Source: Malania oleifera
Taxonomy: Eukaryota; Streptophyta; Magnoliopsida; Santalales; Ximeniaceae
Assembly (NCBI RefSeq): GCF_029873635.1
Contig: NC_080428.1
Location: 65,509,101 to 65,573,100, forward strand
DNA: 64,000 nucleotides
Direction of reading: 5' to 3'
Position 1 is the stretch's first letter. Every line of letters begins with the position of its first letter. The notes below the pieces were generated by a model. That model was not told the origin of the DNA. It saw nothing but the letters and a program-made list of their open reading frames with translations, and did no database searches. Positions 1-11,614 of the stretch are shown piece by piece. Both the position numbers and the translations under genes were made by a program.

Positions 1-909
1 CTTAAATGTCAATGTATAATCTTATGTAAAGTCATAACTCCATTTGATCAAGAGAGTCCAAATTTTTATAGAAACCTTAGGCTTAACCTATATTCCATTA
101 AATTTATCCTAACATTCTCAAATAGGTTAAAACAAATCAAATCTAATGTTTTTGTGGGTGAAATATTTTTTTCTTTCACCATACAATTTCATTTCATTAA
201 AAACACCTTTGAAGTATGCACATGTATATATATAATTCTATTTTGACATTGAAGTATTACAATTTTGTCCTAAAAAATATACTTTTAAAATAATATCTCT
301 AGTATACAAGCAGGATGGTAACAATAATCCTCTGCTTGAAGCATAAATTTAGATTTGTATGAATTTGAAAAAAAAATCGTCTCATGTTTGGAGAAATCTT
401 GAATTTATATTTGTATTGAATTTGAATACGATATAATATAAAATTGTATTTAAATTTGTCTAAATCTACCCAAATCCAAATTCAAGGTCCAAATCATGCT
501 CCCAAACGTAGTGTCAATATAATTTTCAATGATATTTTATTTAAATCCATACATTCAAATTCAAAACTCGAAATTCATACTCTCAAACATAAGGTAAGAT
601 TGTATTTGGGAGTAGGGATTTGAAATTTTAAATTTCAATTTAATTTTCATCGAGGGCTAAAACTTTTATTACCGTGAGATATTATTTGAAAGACAACTTC
701 AAAGGTAGAAAAAACACCTTTCGAAAGGGCATGTCTAAATATAAAAATACTTTATTTTGAGCTATAAACGTTACAATTTTATCTTGTAAATATACCTTTC
801 AAATAACCTTTCTAATATGTTAGTAGAATTTGAAACTTTGAATTTGAATTTGTGTGGATTATGACAAAACTTAACATAGTTTTATATTATATTTCATCTA
901 AACCCATAC
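1..909. other. AT-rich intergenic DNA with MITE-like remnants
   Basis: No gene is visible. The stretch is AT-rich. Around 345-520 one arm reads like 'catgtttggag...cttgaattt' and the other like 'aattcaagg...ctcccaaac', forming an imperfect inverted repeat around an AT-rich core. Similar word pairs recur at 600-640, 30240-30290, 30430-30540 and 40020-40140. These look like decayed copies of a dispersed palindromic repeat, possibly a MITE. No target-site duplication could be assigned, so the class is uncertain. Confidence 0.4.
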
Positions 910-944
910 TGTAATGATCCCAAAAATGTATATGCAATTAAAAC

Positions 945-986
<42 letters not shown>
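945..986. repeat. (AAT)n microsatellite in C1
   Basis: Uninterrupted AAT repeat close to the 5' end of the family C LTR. The same position in copy C2 (about 41160-41181) has only a short interrupted AAT run, so the array expanded in this copy. Confidence 0.9.
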
Positions 987-990
<4 letters not shown>

Positions 991-1232
991 TGGTCATTTA
1001 GTTAATATCAATACAGAGGTGCTTTTTCTGTAGCATTATTGATTCCATGTTTGATGTCTAAGAAAAACTTTATCTAAGCCAATGCTTAGAGACCATTACG
1101 GTTCAGTCGCTCCCTGCAGGTCAGTCTGGTTAAAATGAAATTTCATAGGATAAATAAGATAAACATTCTTTATACACGTAAATAAGTACATATATATATA
1201 AAATAATGTTTTGACTGACATAATTTATAGAA

Positions 1233-1237
<5 letters not shown>

Positions 1238-1290
<53 letters not shown>

Positions 1291-1291
1291 T
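1238..1291. repeat. (AAT)n microsatellite in C1
   Basis: Long pure AAT array. The homologous site in C2 (about 41423-41438) is much shorter. Confidence 0.9.
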
Positions 1292-1299
1292 AGGTATCC

Positions 1300-1735
1300 T
1301 ATGTGGGGCCCACATAATCGAGTGGGGCCCACATGAGTCTCAAACTCGAACTTGTTTTGGCATATCAACCGCGGTCTTCATGCACCAAAAGTCTCACGTA
1401 ATTCGTATGTACCTACAAAGAGTTATGAATTGAAGTGTGTTTTTAGTGTATGTGCTTGTGTGAGAGTTGAACCGTAGGACATAGGTTGACCAATCCCGTT
1501 CTACATCAGTGTCCTTGTATACATTTCATAAATCTCATAATACAGGTGATTATTCCCACCTGAGATTTATAAGATCGTGTGGGGCCCACATGAGTCCCGA
1601 AGTCGTGTGGAGTCCACATGAGTCCTAAAGTTGTGTAGAGTTCATAAGACCGTGTGAGGACTATTGGAGTTATGTGGGGCCCACTTGGGTCTCAAAGTTG
1701 TGTGGGACCCCTAAGACCATGTGAGGTCCACATGA
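1300..1735 (+). promoter_or_regulatory. GGGGCCCACATGAGTC repeat array (family C LTR)
   Basis: Repeated units built on the near-palindrome TGTGGGGCCCACA followed by TGAGTC occur at about 1300-1340 and 1575-1735. The same array occurs in C2/C3 at 41450-41490, 41815-42000 and 44045-44225. It lies upstream of the family's TATA box (CTATAAATA in C2 and C3; the corresponding site in C1 is near 28510). TGGGCC-type words are known plant promoter elements bound by TCP-type factors. A promoter role here is inference. Confidence 0.5.
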
Positions 1736-1788
1736 GTTTTTGAAATTCGAACTTAATTCTTCTTTCATAATAAATACTAAAACATAGC

Positions 1789-1849
<61 letters not shown>

Positions 1850-1868
1850 TGATGATGATGATGATGAT
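1789..1868. repeat. (AAT)n followed by (GAT)n microsatellite
   Basis: About 19 AAT units run directly into about 7 GAT units. The homologous position in C2 (44280-44302) has a short AAT run only. Confidence 0.9.
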
Positions 1869-2079
1869 TTCAAAAAAATAAATAATTAATTAATTAAGTA
1901 AATTAATTAAAAATTAATTAAATGGGAGTGTCGACAAACATTCCCATTTTCTCCACATGGATCCTCATCCTTATTGTTGAGACCCGAAAAATTTAAATAA
2001 TGAAAGTAATAAAGGAAAAGAAATGAAAGAGAAGGAAAAAGGAAAAAGGAAAAAGGGGGATCGACAGGGGTTCGTCGAC

Positions 2080-2262
2080 GAATGTCTCTCTAGGTCTTGT
2101 CGACGAAGTTCACGTGTCTCGTCGATGAGAAGATACCAAGAGTCTAGTAATTTCAGAGAGTTTCAGGTTTGTTGACAAACTAGCCTCCTCGTCGACAAAG
2201 TGCTTTCATGGGCTTGTCAAAAAATCACTTTAACTCGTCGACAAAGTCTGACCTATAAATAG
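2080..2262 (+). promoter_or_regulatory. TCGTCGACGA palindrome array plus TATA box
   Basis: Degenerate copies of TTCGTCGACGAA are spaced over about 170 bp, for example near 2084, 2103, 2127, 2171, 2190 and 2236. CTATAAATAG at about 2253-2262 follows, then a CT tract. Variants such as TCGTCGATGA and GTTGACAAA fit CpG decay of one ancestral palindrome. By position this is the LTR promoter; activity is not shown. Confidence 0.6.
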
Positions 2263-2309
2263 AAAACCCTCATTTTTCAGCATGATCTCTCTCTCTCTCT
2301 CTCTCTCTC

Positions 2310-3986
2310 TCCTCCTCCTCTCTCTCCCTCGCCCTCCTTCCTCCTCTCCTCCTCAGTTCTCTCCCCTCCTCTCCTCCTCTGCACGTCCGTCTATCTCTCG
2401 CCTCCCTCTTCCTCCTCCTCCCCGTTACGTTCCCCTCGGTCCCTCCAAGAAATCATCCCGCTCAGCGGCCCCCCGCACTCCCCTTCAATGCAGTCTCGGC
2501 GTCGTCCTGTCTGCCCACCTCTCTCCTCTGCATCTCAGCCGGTCTCCTGGCTATCTATATATCGCCCCCCCCAACTCCTTTCCCCGCTCAGACCTCTCGC
2601 TCCGTCACCGCTCCTCTTACTCCAGGAGGAGGCCACAGGGAGTCCCAGCGCCCGTCCAGAACATTCCTCACCAGTCCTCCCCATCTCGGGAAAACTCCCA
2701 ACACTGTCCTCAGAGATAAACTCTCCACAGCGAGGCTCTCGTCACGCTTCCGGAAATCGCCGCCTGCCCCTAAAACCCAGTCCCCCCTATGGCTCGGGAA
2801 GAAGATCTTCTGCAATCGCTCAGATTCTCTCCTCGAAGAGGCCACAATGCTCGACGAGGCCACAGATCTCTCCACTCAAGGCCTCAGAGTCGTCCACCTC
2901 TATCTCGCGCACTCATTTCTCTCTCTGCCGTCCCACCCCGTCTCTCCGGTCTCAGCACTCAGCCAATCTCACTCTCTCCTCTCTCCCCGCTCACACCTCT
3001 CTCGAATCCGGCTCCTCGTCAATCCATTAGATCGGCTCCTCTCTCTCAAAAGCGCACGCTATACATCCTCCGGGCGGCGGAAAGCCCCAGAATGGTCGCG
3101 GGCGAGGACTCCCGTCCCACTCAAATCTCTCGACTCCAGCAAGCCTCGGCGCTCACATCTCATCGGGGGCACGGGCCACCCTCGGCTCCACGTCAATAAA
3201 CGCTCTTCCACTCTGCAATCACATCACCGCGACGGCGCCAACACTCATCCACTCCCCTCCCTTCCAGCATCCCCCGAGACCCGTGTGGCTCGGAGTTAAG
3301 AGACGACGCGCACGAGGTCCCTCTGCCTCAACACATCGTCTCACTCCGATCCACAGGGAGGGGAGCTTGCGACGCACGTCCGCTCCTCCGAGACCTAGCA
3401 AAGGGGAAGTCAGGTAAGAGGGGAGCCAAAAAGTCGTCAGCCAACGAATCGCAACCTCCTGCGCTGTGGCTAAAACGTCTCGCTACCGACCCGTGCAAAG
3501 ATTTTCCCTCAAAGTCCAACTCTCCGTCGGACCATCGGAAGGGCTCCCAAGCACCAACCGATCGCCCACAGTGGGAAACCAAAGGAAGGTGATCCAGGTC
3601 AATCACGGTCACTGATCATCTGAGCACTCTCTGCGCTCCCTCCTCCTCCGCACCATCCGGCGTTAGCTCTCGCGGACCAAGTCATCACAAAGCCCAGAGA
3701 CCTCTCAAAGCTCTCCGCCAGCTCCAGTCTTCCCTAGTCGATGGGTACTCGCGATCTCGCTCAACCCGAACGGTCACAGACTCGCTCCATGTCCAGGGAC
3801 TCCTCTCGCAGCCAAGGTCGATCTCACATACACACCAGGCCAGGGCCTGCCATGCCGTCTCTCCCTCAACAGGCCATCCCCGAAGCTAGTCCTGGCTGTG
3901 GCTAGCCAAGTCCTACCTATCTCCATCGCCAGCTCTGGAGCCTCCTACCTCAACGATCGTCCCTCGTCATCGTCTCTCCTCTCCCA
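2310..3986. other. GC- and pyrimidine-rich block inside the E 5' LTR
   Basis: The 3' LTR has a plain CT tract at this site (24246-24274). The 5' LTR instead has CT tract, then about 1.7 kb of C-rich, CpG-containing DNA, then CT tract again. Composition is far from the AT-rich neighbours. Open frames of 136-180 codons exist in several overlapping frames on both strands, are Ser/Pro/Arg-rich and look like by-products of composition. I do not recognise the sequence. Confidence 0.6.
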
Positions 3987-4154
3987 TCTCTCTCTCTCTC
4001 TCTCTCTGATTTTGGCTTTGTTAAAGCCCATTTTAACGTTCGAGAACTACCACGAGGTTTGTGGGGAAATTCTCTACATGTGACAACCCGAATAGTAATG
4101 GTATTTAAATAATAGAAAGGAAAGGAAATGGAAACAGAAATAGTAGGAGGCAGC

Positions 4155-4372
4155 AGACTTCGTTGACGACAATGCATTTTGGGAATAATAATCGAGGGAG
4201 ATTATCAGGGCCTCGTCGATGAACATAGGGGATTTGTTGACGAGAAGATACCGAGAGAGAATTTCTGGAAATCTGAAATTCATCGACAAGGGAGCAGGCT
4301 CGTCGACGAACTTTCTACAGGACTCGTTGATGAGGTGACGTGTCTCGTCGATGAATCCGGACCTATAAATAG
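4155..4372 (+). promoter_or_regulatory. TCGTCGACGA array and TATA box in G1
   Basis: Seven degenerate copies of the palindrome occur near 4158, 4204, 4226, 4280, 4300, 4323 and 4344, followed by CTATAAATAG at 4363-4372. A CT-rich tract follows near 4415-4450. Confidence 0.6.
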
Positions 4373-4887
4373 TGCAAAAACTCATATTTAAGCATAAAAT
4401 AAGAAATCCTCACACACTCTCTCTCCCCCTTCAATTTCTCTCTCCTCTCTCTTCGATTCCGGCTCTGTCGCTCACCGGATCGACGATCTGAGGCCACCAC
4501 TATGCTCCTGGAAAAGTTCTCTGCATATCTGCCGGAGCGGATCGTCGGTGGAACTCCGTTGAAAATCATCCCTGAGTTGAGGTAAGGATTTTTATGCCGA
4601 ATTTGGTCTTACTATAGTTATACGAAATGATATACACGTGAAAATACTGAAGTTTAGAACTGAGAGTTTTCATTTTCAGGGAGTTGATCAGGAAATCCTA
4701 CGGGTGTGAGTTTAGGAATACATAGGGGCTTTTTAGTTGCCAGGTAAGGGAATAAACTAAAGTAGTTATTTTTCATGCAAATTATTATTATGTATGAGTA
4801 AATTTATTTTCAGGAAAGCATGTATTATATATGTATATTACAAAGGAAATGCACGTTGGGAAAATATTGCTATTATGTTGAAATGTG

Positions 4888-5030
4888 TGTGTATATATAT
4901 ATATATGTATGTATATATATATATATATGTATGTATGTATATATGTATATATGTATGTATGTATATATGTATATATGTATGTATGTATATATGTATATGT
5001 ATGTATGTATATATATATGTATGTATGTAT
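4888..5030. repeat. TATG/TA microsatellite
   Basis: Alternating (TA)n and (TATG)n runs lie within the G1 LTR. The corresponding part of G2 (10360-10385) has only a short remnant, so this is a copy-specific expansion. Confidence 0.85.
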
Positions 5031-5235
5031 GAGATGCCAAAAATTATGATTTTAAGAATTCAATGTATGGCTTTATATAGCAAATGTGTGACATGAATAT
5101 TACTTTATGTGAAATGTATCACGATAGGACTTTGTTACGAATGAAGCATGTTTTCAGGAATATGAAATGTTACAGTACAAATGATGTTGAAAATGCATGA
5201 TAATTGAATTATTTTCAGAATGATATATATTTATG

Positions 5236-5450
5236 AAATGTCCAGCGCGAGGCCGTATATATGAAATGATTTCGGCGTGAGGCCATATTTATGAAATGTT
5301 CGGCGCGAGGCCGTATTTATGAAATGTTCGGCGCGAGGCCGTATATATGAAATGATTTTGGCACGAGGTCGTATTTATGAAATGTTCGGCGCGAGACCGT
5401 ATATATGAAATTATTTCAGCGCGAGGCCGTATTTATGAAATGATGAAAAA
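5236..5450 (+). repeat. Minisatellite of about 31 bp, CGGCGCGAGGCCGTA units
   Basis: About seven tandem units read roughly TATGAAATG, TTCGGCGCGAGGCCG, TATT. A shorter unit version is at 10600-10735 in G2. The minisatellite lies in the large segment between the second donor-like site (4744) and the conserved 3' blocks. Confidence 0.85.
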
Positions 5451-5558
5451 TGTTATAATATCATGTATTATATGTTATCAGAACCTGGATGTTAGTTTAG
5501 TTCAGTTCAGGAGCTTAGTACCGTAACTTATAGGTCAGATATCTATGATCAGATTGGT

Positions 5559-7271
5559 TGTCACGCCTTGAACCTGCAGGTGGGTCCCAGGTGTGAATTT
5601 GAGTAATATAACCTGTCTCTGTATCAATTTAAACATACATGATACCATACAAATAGAGGGTCCAACCCCGTGGGGTGAACGGATGCCCACATACATACAC
5701 ACGAACATCCATATTCATCCAAAATACGCAGCGGAATATAGTCTTTTATACATAAACAGTATCATACTAGAGTCTATACAAGTTAGGATATACATCCCCA
5801 TAATACAAAACATACCCCAGGTGTCTACAAACTATCCCGACAACCTGGATACCAAAACTCGTACCTAATAGGTACTAGCAGTAGCTACGACACCCTTGCT
5901 CCTAGACATTAGGATGCTACTTACGGTTACTTGAGGGACTTGAAAAACATTGTATGTAAATTCAGGGTGAGACACCTTTCAGTAAGGAAGAAAACATGTT
6001 ATATCAGTGTGTGGCATACCAATGTTATTTTACATATTTCATAACACTATAAAAGATACGATACAGTTTGAAACATTTCCATACTGTTTCATACATAAAC
6101 ATACAGTTCCATACAATTCCAGTATTTTCACAAAAACCATTCCAGTACATACGATACCCAAAACATATGGAAAGTGTCATAACACTAGTTCGCAACTACA
6201 CAAGGTCACCTCATCTCACAGCAATTATATTGCTACATACACAACTACGTTGCGACGACCGAGGCCCAATAGTGATTACATTGCTCCATACGTAACTACA
6301 CAAGGTCACCTAGTCTCACAGCGATTACATTACTACACACGCAACTACGAAGCGACGAATCGGGCCCACAGTGATTACATTGCTACATACGCAACTATAC
6401 AAGGTCACCTCACAATGATTACATTGCCACATGCACAACTACGTTGCAACGACCTAGGCCTACAGTGATTACATTGCTATATACGATGTAGAACACACCC
6501 TTCGGTGACCAGCCGAAACATACTGGTGATATTTCACACCCTGGATATAGAGCCGGCCACTCTCGCCCACGGTAGTTAACCGATACATGGCTATTTTACA
6601 AATCCCTGGAATCATTTTGGAACTCACGTTCCTATACATTTCAGCATACGGTAATTAGTAGCCACATAGCTATTTTATAATTACCTGGAACAAATACATG
6701 CATCCATACATACCACACTTATTTGGTTTATGAAAAATCATATCAATTTCAAGTATACAGTTTATGCAAATATGGATTACGGTTACCTTAATAGTACAAT
6801 TTTAACATAACCAACAGTTTCCAAAACAAAGTAGAGATGATACCAAAAATCCCCAATTTTTCCTAAAAGCTGTAACCCAAAAATCTTGTATTTTTACCTG
6901 ATAGATTTCCCCAAATAAGTAGCCAAAACATACATACGATCGTAGCCTACAGGCTTACCGATCCTGATTTTGAAAATGAACTGATATAAACAGAATCCCC
7001 TTACCTTTCCCCGAATTCCAACTACGAACTTTACGGTCCCCAAAACTACGAACCGAGACTCCAAAATCTACAAACCACAGTACAGTACATGCTTACAATC
7101 TATACTACTACACATATACCGAATCAGAAATGAAAACCAAGTCTTACCTTGATTTTAGCCCAAAACCTGAAATCCTCCGAAACGTGATTCCGATCCGCTA
7201 GAAACGTAGAGAATCCTTTTCTGATCCTCGCAGTATCATTGGATTTACGAACCGGGTAACGATCGGAAAAG

Positions 7272-7331
<60 letters not shown>

Positions 7332-7660
7332 TGTTTGGGGGAAACTTAGCTCCAAAGCAACCCAAAATATTTTTTTATAGCACCTTTGACCCAAGGGGAT
7401 TCGTCGACGAATTGAGGTCCTCGTCGATGAATTCTTCACTAGCCCCATCGACGAATCAGCAGCCTTGTCGACGAGCCAAATATTTCACATTTTTCCTGAA
7501 CCCCTCGGCATTCACTCGTCGACAAGCTTCTGAATTTCGTCGACGAGAAGTCTTCAACCTTCGTCGACGAATTATAGCCTAGTCGACGAATTCTGAGCAA
7601 ATTCTATTTTTACCCCTCTTTTACATACTTAACCCCTATATCATGGTTCAGGTTCTTACA
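5559..7660 (-). repeat. 3' LTR of element H
   Basis: On the plus strand it begins TGTCACGCC and ends GGTTCTTACA. It aligns with 14947-16962. It contains a GA/CT tract (about 7279-7332), the palindrome array (7398-7592), a CTATAAAA box (7373-7380, minus) and a tandem array of roughly 50-100 bp units at 6190-6480 with recurrent GCAACTAC and AAGGTCACCT words. Confidence 0.9.
7398..7592 (-). promoter_or_regulatory. TTCGTCGACGAA array in H 3' LTR
   Basis: About eight copies occur in under 200 bp, several of them perfect TTCGTCGACGA or TCGTCGACGAA. The array is upstream of the TATA-like CTATAAAA in the element's orientation, followed by the CT tract. Confidence 0.6.
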
Positions 7661-7690
7661 ACCTCCTTTCCTTACAAAAATTTTGTCCTT
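7661..7690 (-). other. Polypurine tract of element H
   Basis: On the minus strand, GTAAGGAAAGGAGGT lies directly 5' of the LTR start TGTAAGAACC. The same arrangement is at 60246-60260 in element N. This is the expected primer for plus-strand DNA synthesis. Confidence 0.75.
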
Positions 7691-8084
7691 GAAATTTGCC
7701 ATCTCTCATTCACATACTCATACATACCATAAAACACATATAAACCACTTTAGAGCAAAACTGGCGGCCACTACAGCGTAGCCCCATCAAAATCCATACA
7801 TACCTACTCTAGAGAATACGGCGGCCATTTATACGTAGCCCCATCACGATACATACATACATACTCTAGAGAATACGGCGGCCATTTATACGCAGCCCCG
7901 TTACAATACATACATATATTTCCTCATTTATGGTGGAGGAATACCGTTGTCACATACATACACGGTCTCGGGAGCTTACAATACTACAAGAACCTCTGAG
8001 AGACTAACCACACAATACTAATATGATAACAGAGGTTTACATATATACATACATACTCATACCACCCTGCTATCCAAGTACTAT

Positions 8085-9488
8085 TCAGAACAACTGCGGA
8101 TACTTCCGGTGTATTTCCGTTTTCAGTTCCCAAGAAACTTCCTCAACCTCGTGGTTTCGCCACAATACCTTCACCAATGGTATTTCTTTGGTACGAAGCT
8201 TCTGAACTTTACGGTCTAGAACCTGAACAAGTATCTCCTCATACGCTAAAGTATCCTCAATTTCCAACTCATCATAACTGATAACATGAGATGGATCCAA
8301 TACGTACCTTCTCAACATGGATATGTGAAACACATTGTGGACCCTCGAGAGTGCTAGAGGTAGTGCAACTCTGTAGGCTACCGGACCCACTCGCTCAATG
8401 ACCTCGAATGGTCCGATATACCTCGAGCTCAACTTGCCCTTCCTTCAGAATCTCATCACTTCTTTCATTGAAGCGATTCTAAGGAATACCTTACCCCCCA
8501 CCTCGAACTCCAACTCACGACGGCGAATATCAGTGTAATTCTTCTACTGACTCTGAGCCGATCTAATCCTCTCCCGGATCAAATCTACCTTCTCAGATGC
8601 CTGTTGCACGAGTTCAGGTCCTAAAACCTGATGTTCACCAACCTCATCCCAATATAAAGGAGATCGACTCTTCTGACCATACAAAGCCTTGAACGGTGCC
8701 ATCCCTATACTAGCCTGGAAGCTATTGTTATAGGCAAACTCCACTAGTGGTAGAAACTGAATCCAACTACCACCGAAGTCCAATACACAAGCCCATAACA
8801 TATCCTCCAAGATCTGTATTATCCTCTCCGACTGCCCATCAGTCTAGGGGTGGAACGTTGTATTGAAAGTAAGCTTCGTCCCCAATGCTTCCTGCAAACT
8901 CTTCCAAAATTGAGAAGTAAATCTTGGATCCCGATCTGAAACAATGGACACCAGCACTCTATGCAGTCTAACTATCTCCTGCACGTATAGGTTCGCTAGT
9001 CTACTCAAAGAGTAGCTGACCTTCATAGGTACAAAGTGAGCAGATTTCATCAACCTGTCCACGATTACCTAAATAGCATTCTTCCCGTGAAGCGCTGATG
9101 GCAATCTAGTAAATAAGTCCATGGAAATGTGCTCCTATTTCCACACCGGAATAGGCAAAGGTTGCAGCGGTCCCGCCGACCTCTGAGGTTCAGCTTTCAC
9201 CTACGGACATGTCAGACACTGCTCCCCAAACCGGGCAACATCCTTCTTCATACCACTCCACCAGAAGGACTCGCGCAAATCCCGATACATCTTCGTACTA
9301 CCCGGATGTACCGCATACAAAGAATGATGTGTTTTTTCCAGTATTGTCCTTCTGATCTCATCGTCATTTGGAACACATAGCCTGGTCCCAAATCTCAACA
9401 CACCTCTGTCAGAGATGTTAAAATCTGTAGCTAAACCGTGCTGCACTTTCTTTACCATCTTCGCTAACTCCGCATCACTAGCCTGCGC
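8085..9488 (-). pseudogene. Integrase and chromodomain region of H pol (decayed)
   Basis: The minus-strand frames encode, in order, an HHCC zinc-binding region (HHSLYAVHPGSTKMYRDL then CLTC), core motifs such as [15 protein letters not shown], the AYNNSFQASIGMAPF region, a GPF/Y-type module and a C-terminal chromodomain-like RNHEVEEVSWE segment ending YPQLF. Frames break near 8433-8543, 8811-8843 and 9063-9200, several times where a Gln codon has become TAG. In an active element this part inserts the cDNA into host chromatin, and the chromodomain guides target choice. The N-terminal side is cut by the G2 LTR at 9489. Confidence 0.85.
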
Positions 9489-11614
9489 TGTAACGACCCA
9501 AATTTAAAATGGAATTTGAATAATTAAGAGGGAGAGAAATAGAAACAGAAACAGAAGGAGGCCATAGACTTCGTCGACGACATTGCATTTTGGAAGGAAA
9601 AGAAGGGGGAATGGAAACAAAAATAAAGAAGGAAGCTGCCAAGCTTCGTCGACAAACATAGGGTTTCGTCGACGAAGGCTTTAAGGATTTTGTCGACGAA
9701 CACAGGACCTCGTCGATGAGAAAATACCGAGATGGGGGTTTTGAGCCGACTGAATTTTGTCGACGAAGGCTGGATTTCATCGACGAAATTTATGAAGAAC
9801 TCATCGACGAAGATCGAGCTCGTCGATGAATTCTGCTATCTATATTTATGAAAAATCCAAATTTTAAACGTCATTTGAAGCTTCCTCTCCACTCTCTCTC
9901 TCTCCTATTTGGTCCTCTCACTCTCTCTCTTCAATTTTGGGCTAGTTTTACGCCGGATCGAAGATCTGAGGCTACCACGACGCTCCTGGCGAAGTTCTCT
10001 ACAAGTTTGCCGGAGCGGATCGTTGGGGAAACGAAGTAGGAAATCATCCCAGAGTTGAGGTAAGGCTTTTTAAGCCAAATTAGACTTTATGGTAGTTATA
10101 GAAATTGATGTATGCATGAAAATACTGATGTTTGGTACTGGGGGTTTTGAGTTTCAGGGTGTTGATCAGGAAGTCATACGGGGGTTAGCCTAGGATATTT
10201 TGGGGGCTTTCTCAGTAGCCAGGTAAGGGAATAAACTAAAACAGTTATTTTCCATGCATGTTATTATTAATTATGAGCACATTTATTTTTAGAAAAGCCT
10301 ATGTTATCTTTGGATATTACATATGAAATGTATGTTTGGAAAATACTGCTATTATGATAAAAATGTATATGTATGTATGAGATGCCAGAAATGATGATTT
10401 TAGAATATGAAGCATGACTTTAAACGGCATATGTGTGGCATGAATATTATTTTTATGTGAAGTGAATCATGATATGAAGAATTTTACGATCAAAGCATAT
10501 TTTCAGGTATTTTGAAAAGACGAGTTATGTTATACTGAGTTTGACGAATATATGAAAAATGAGTTATTTTCATAATGTAAATACCTGAAACGTATTTATG
10601 TTATTGGCACGAGGCCATGTATTTATATTATCGGCACGAGGCCGTATTTACGATTTTGGCATGAGGCCATGTATTTATGATTTCGGCACGAGGCCGTATC
10701 TATGTTTTCGGCACGAGGCCGTGATGATGTTATGTATGTTCATGTATTATATGTTATTACAACCGGGATGTTAGTTTAGTTCAGTTCAGGGCTCGGTACC
10801 GTAGCTATATGTGTAGATCAGATATCTACGTCAGATTAGTGCTAACCATCCCATGAGGGGATGGGATATGGATAGTCGATGTGGCTTTCAGTAGAGTGTG
10901 GATGTCCACCTGGCAGTCTGGACCAGGGTGTGGTAGGCCCATCGTACTTACAGACATATTTGATTCGGCAGTGGTCGGCCAGCCATTGTTGGGTCCCGTC
11001 TCAAGCTGCACAACCCGTCATGGGGGGTAATACATGACACCAGCTAGCTATTCATCCTGGGTATATTCTCAGTATTACAGTTATAATAGATGCTTATGTG
11101 TGTTATGATTTATTAGCAAATATGAAAGTACATGATTATCCAGTATGATATTACGATTATTTCCAGAGTTATGAAATGTACTATATATGTATAAGCACTT
11201 TAAATGTTCATGTTGCCACACAACTGTATTTAGTTTATTTTCCCTTACTGAGAAGTGTCTCACCCCCAACATTAACATATTTTTCAGGAAACCCAGAGAA
11301 ACCGGCGGATCAAGGCTGCCATTGAGTGAGTGGAGCTTCCCTACTAGGAGGGTAAGCATTGAACTAGGACTAGGAGATTTTTTGTTGTATGGTCCTAGTG
11401 TTGTTTTTGATTTTTGGAGATTGTACATATAAATAGTATATTGATGATGTAGTAAACTTTGGTATTATGTTTTATGTTTGGATGTTGAGATTTTATGTTT
11501 ACTGCTGCTAGGTTTTCCGCTGTGTTTGACAGTTTTTCCCGCTACCCACGAGTTCGGGTTGACCATTTTATCTATTATGTGACATTTTATATTTAGAAAT
11601 TGAGGGACGTTACA
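9489..11614 (+). mobile_element. Family G solo LTR (G2) inside H pol
   Basis: Starts TGTAACGACCC, ends GGGACGTTACA, about 2.1 kb, with TSD TGCGC (9484-9488) and TGTGC (11615-11619), one transition apart. The uninterrupted pol of element N at about 58583-58590 shows the empty site. It carries the palindrome array (9570-9830), CT tract, donor-like sites GGTAAGG (GT at 10060) and AGGTAAGG (GT at 10223), minisatellite (10600-10735), the conserved ACTGAG/GTCTCACC block (11247-11265) and the acceptor-like TTTTCAG (11281-11287). Confidence 0.9.
10600..10735 (+). repeat. Minisatellite, GGCACGAGGCCGTATTTATG units
   Basis: Five to six units lie at the same LTR position as the array at 5236-5450 in G1, with a slightly different unit. 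Confidence 0.8.

Noticed and set aside
1130-1873. Poly-Leu open frames on the minus strand
   Set aside because: They are translations of AAT microsatellites.
2282-3612. Overlapping Ser/Pro/Arg-rich open frames of 94-180 codons on both strands
   Set aside because: They lie in a C-rich block with CT tracts, overlap in several frames and show no domain. High GC content suppresses stop codons by chance.
4794-5096. Tyr/Ile/Met/Cys-rich frames of 70-100 codons
   Set aside because: They are translations of the TATG/TA microsatellite inside a solo LTR.
5593-6468. Frames of 91 and 153 codons repeated at 14981-15642
   Set aside because: They duplicate because they lie in the two LTRs of element H, are antisense to the element and reflect LTR sequence and its tandem units, not a gene.
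4079-11614. G1 start and G2 as the two LTRs of one family G element
   Set aside because: G2 is nested in H, which is nested in G1. Each has its own target duplication and a complete LTR span.
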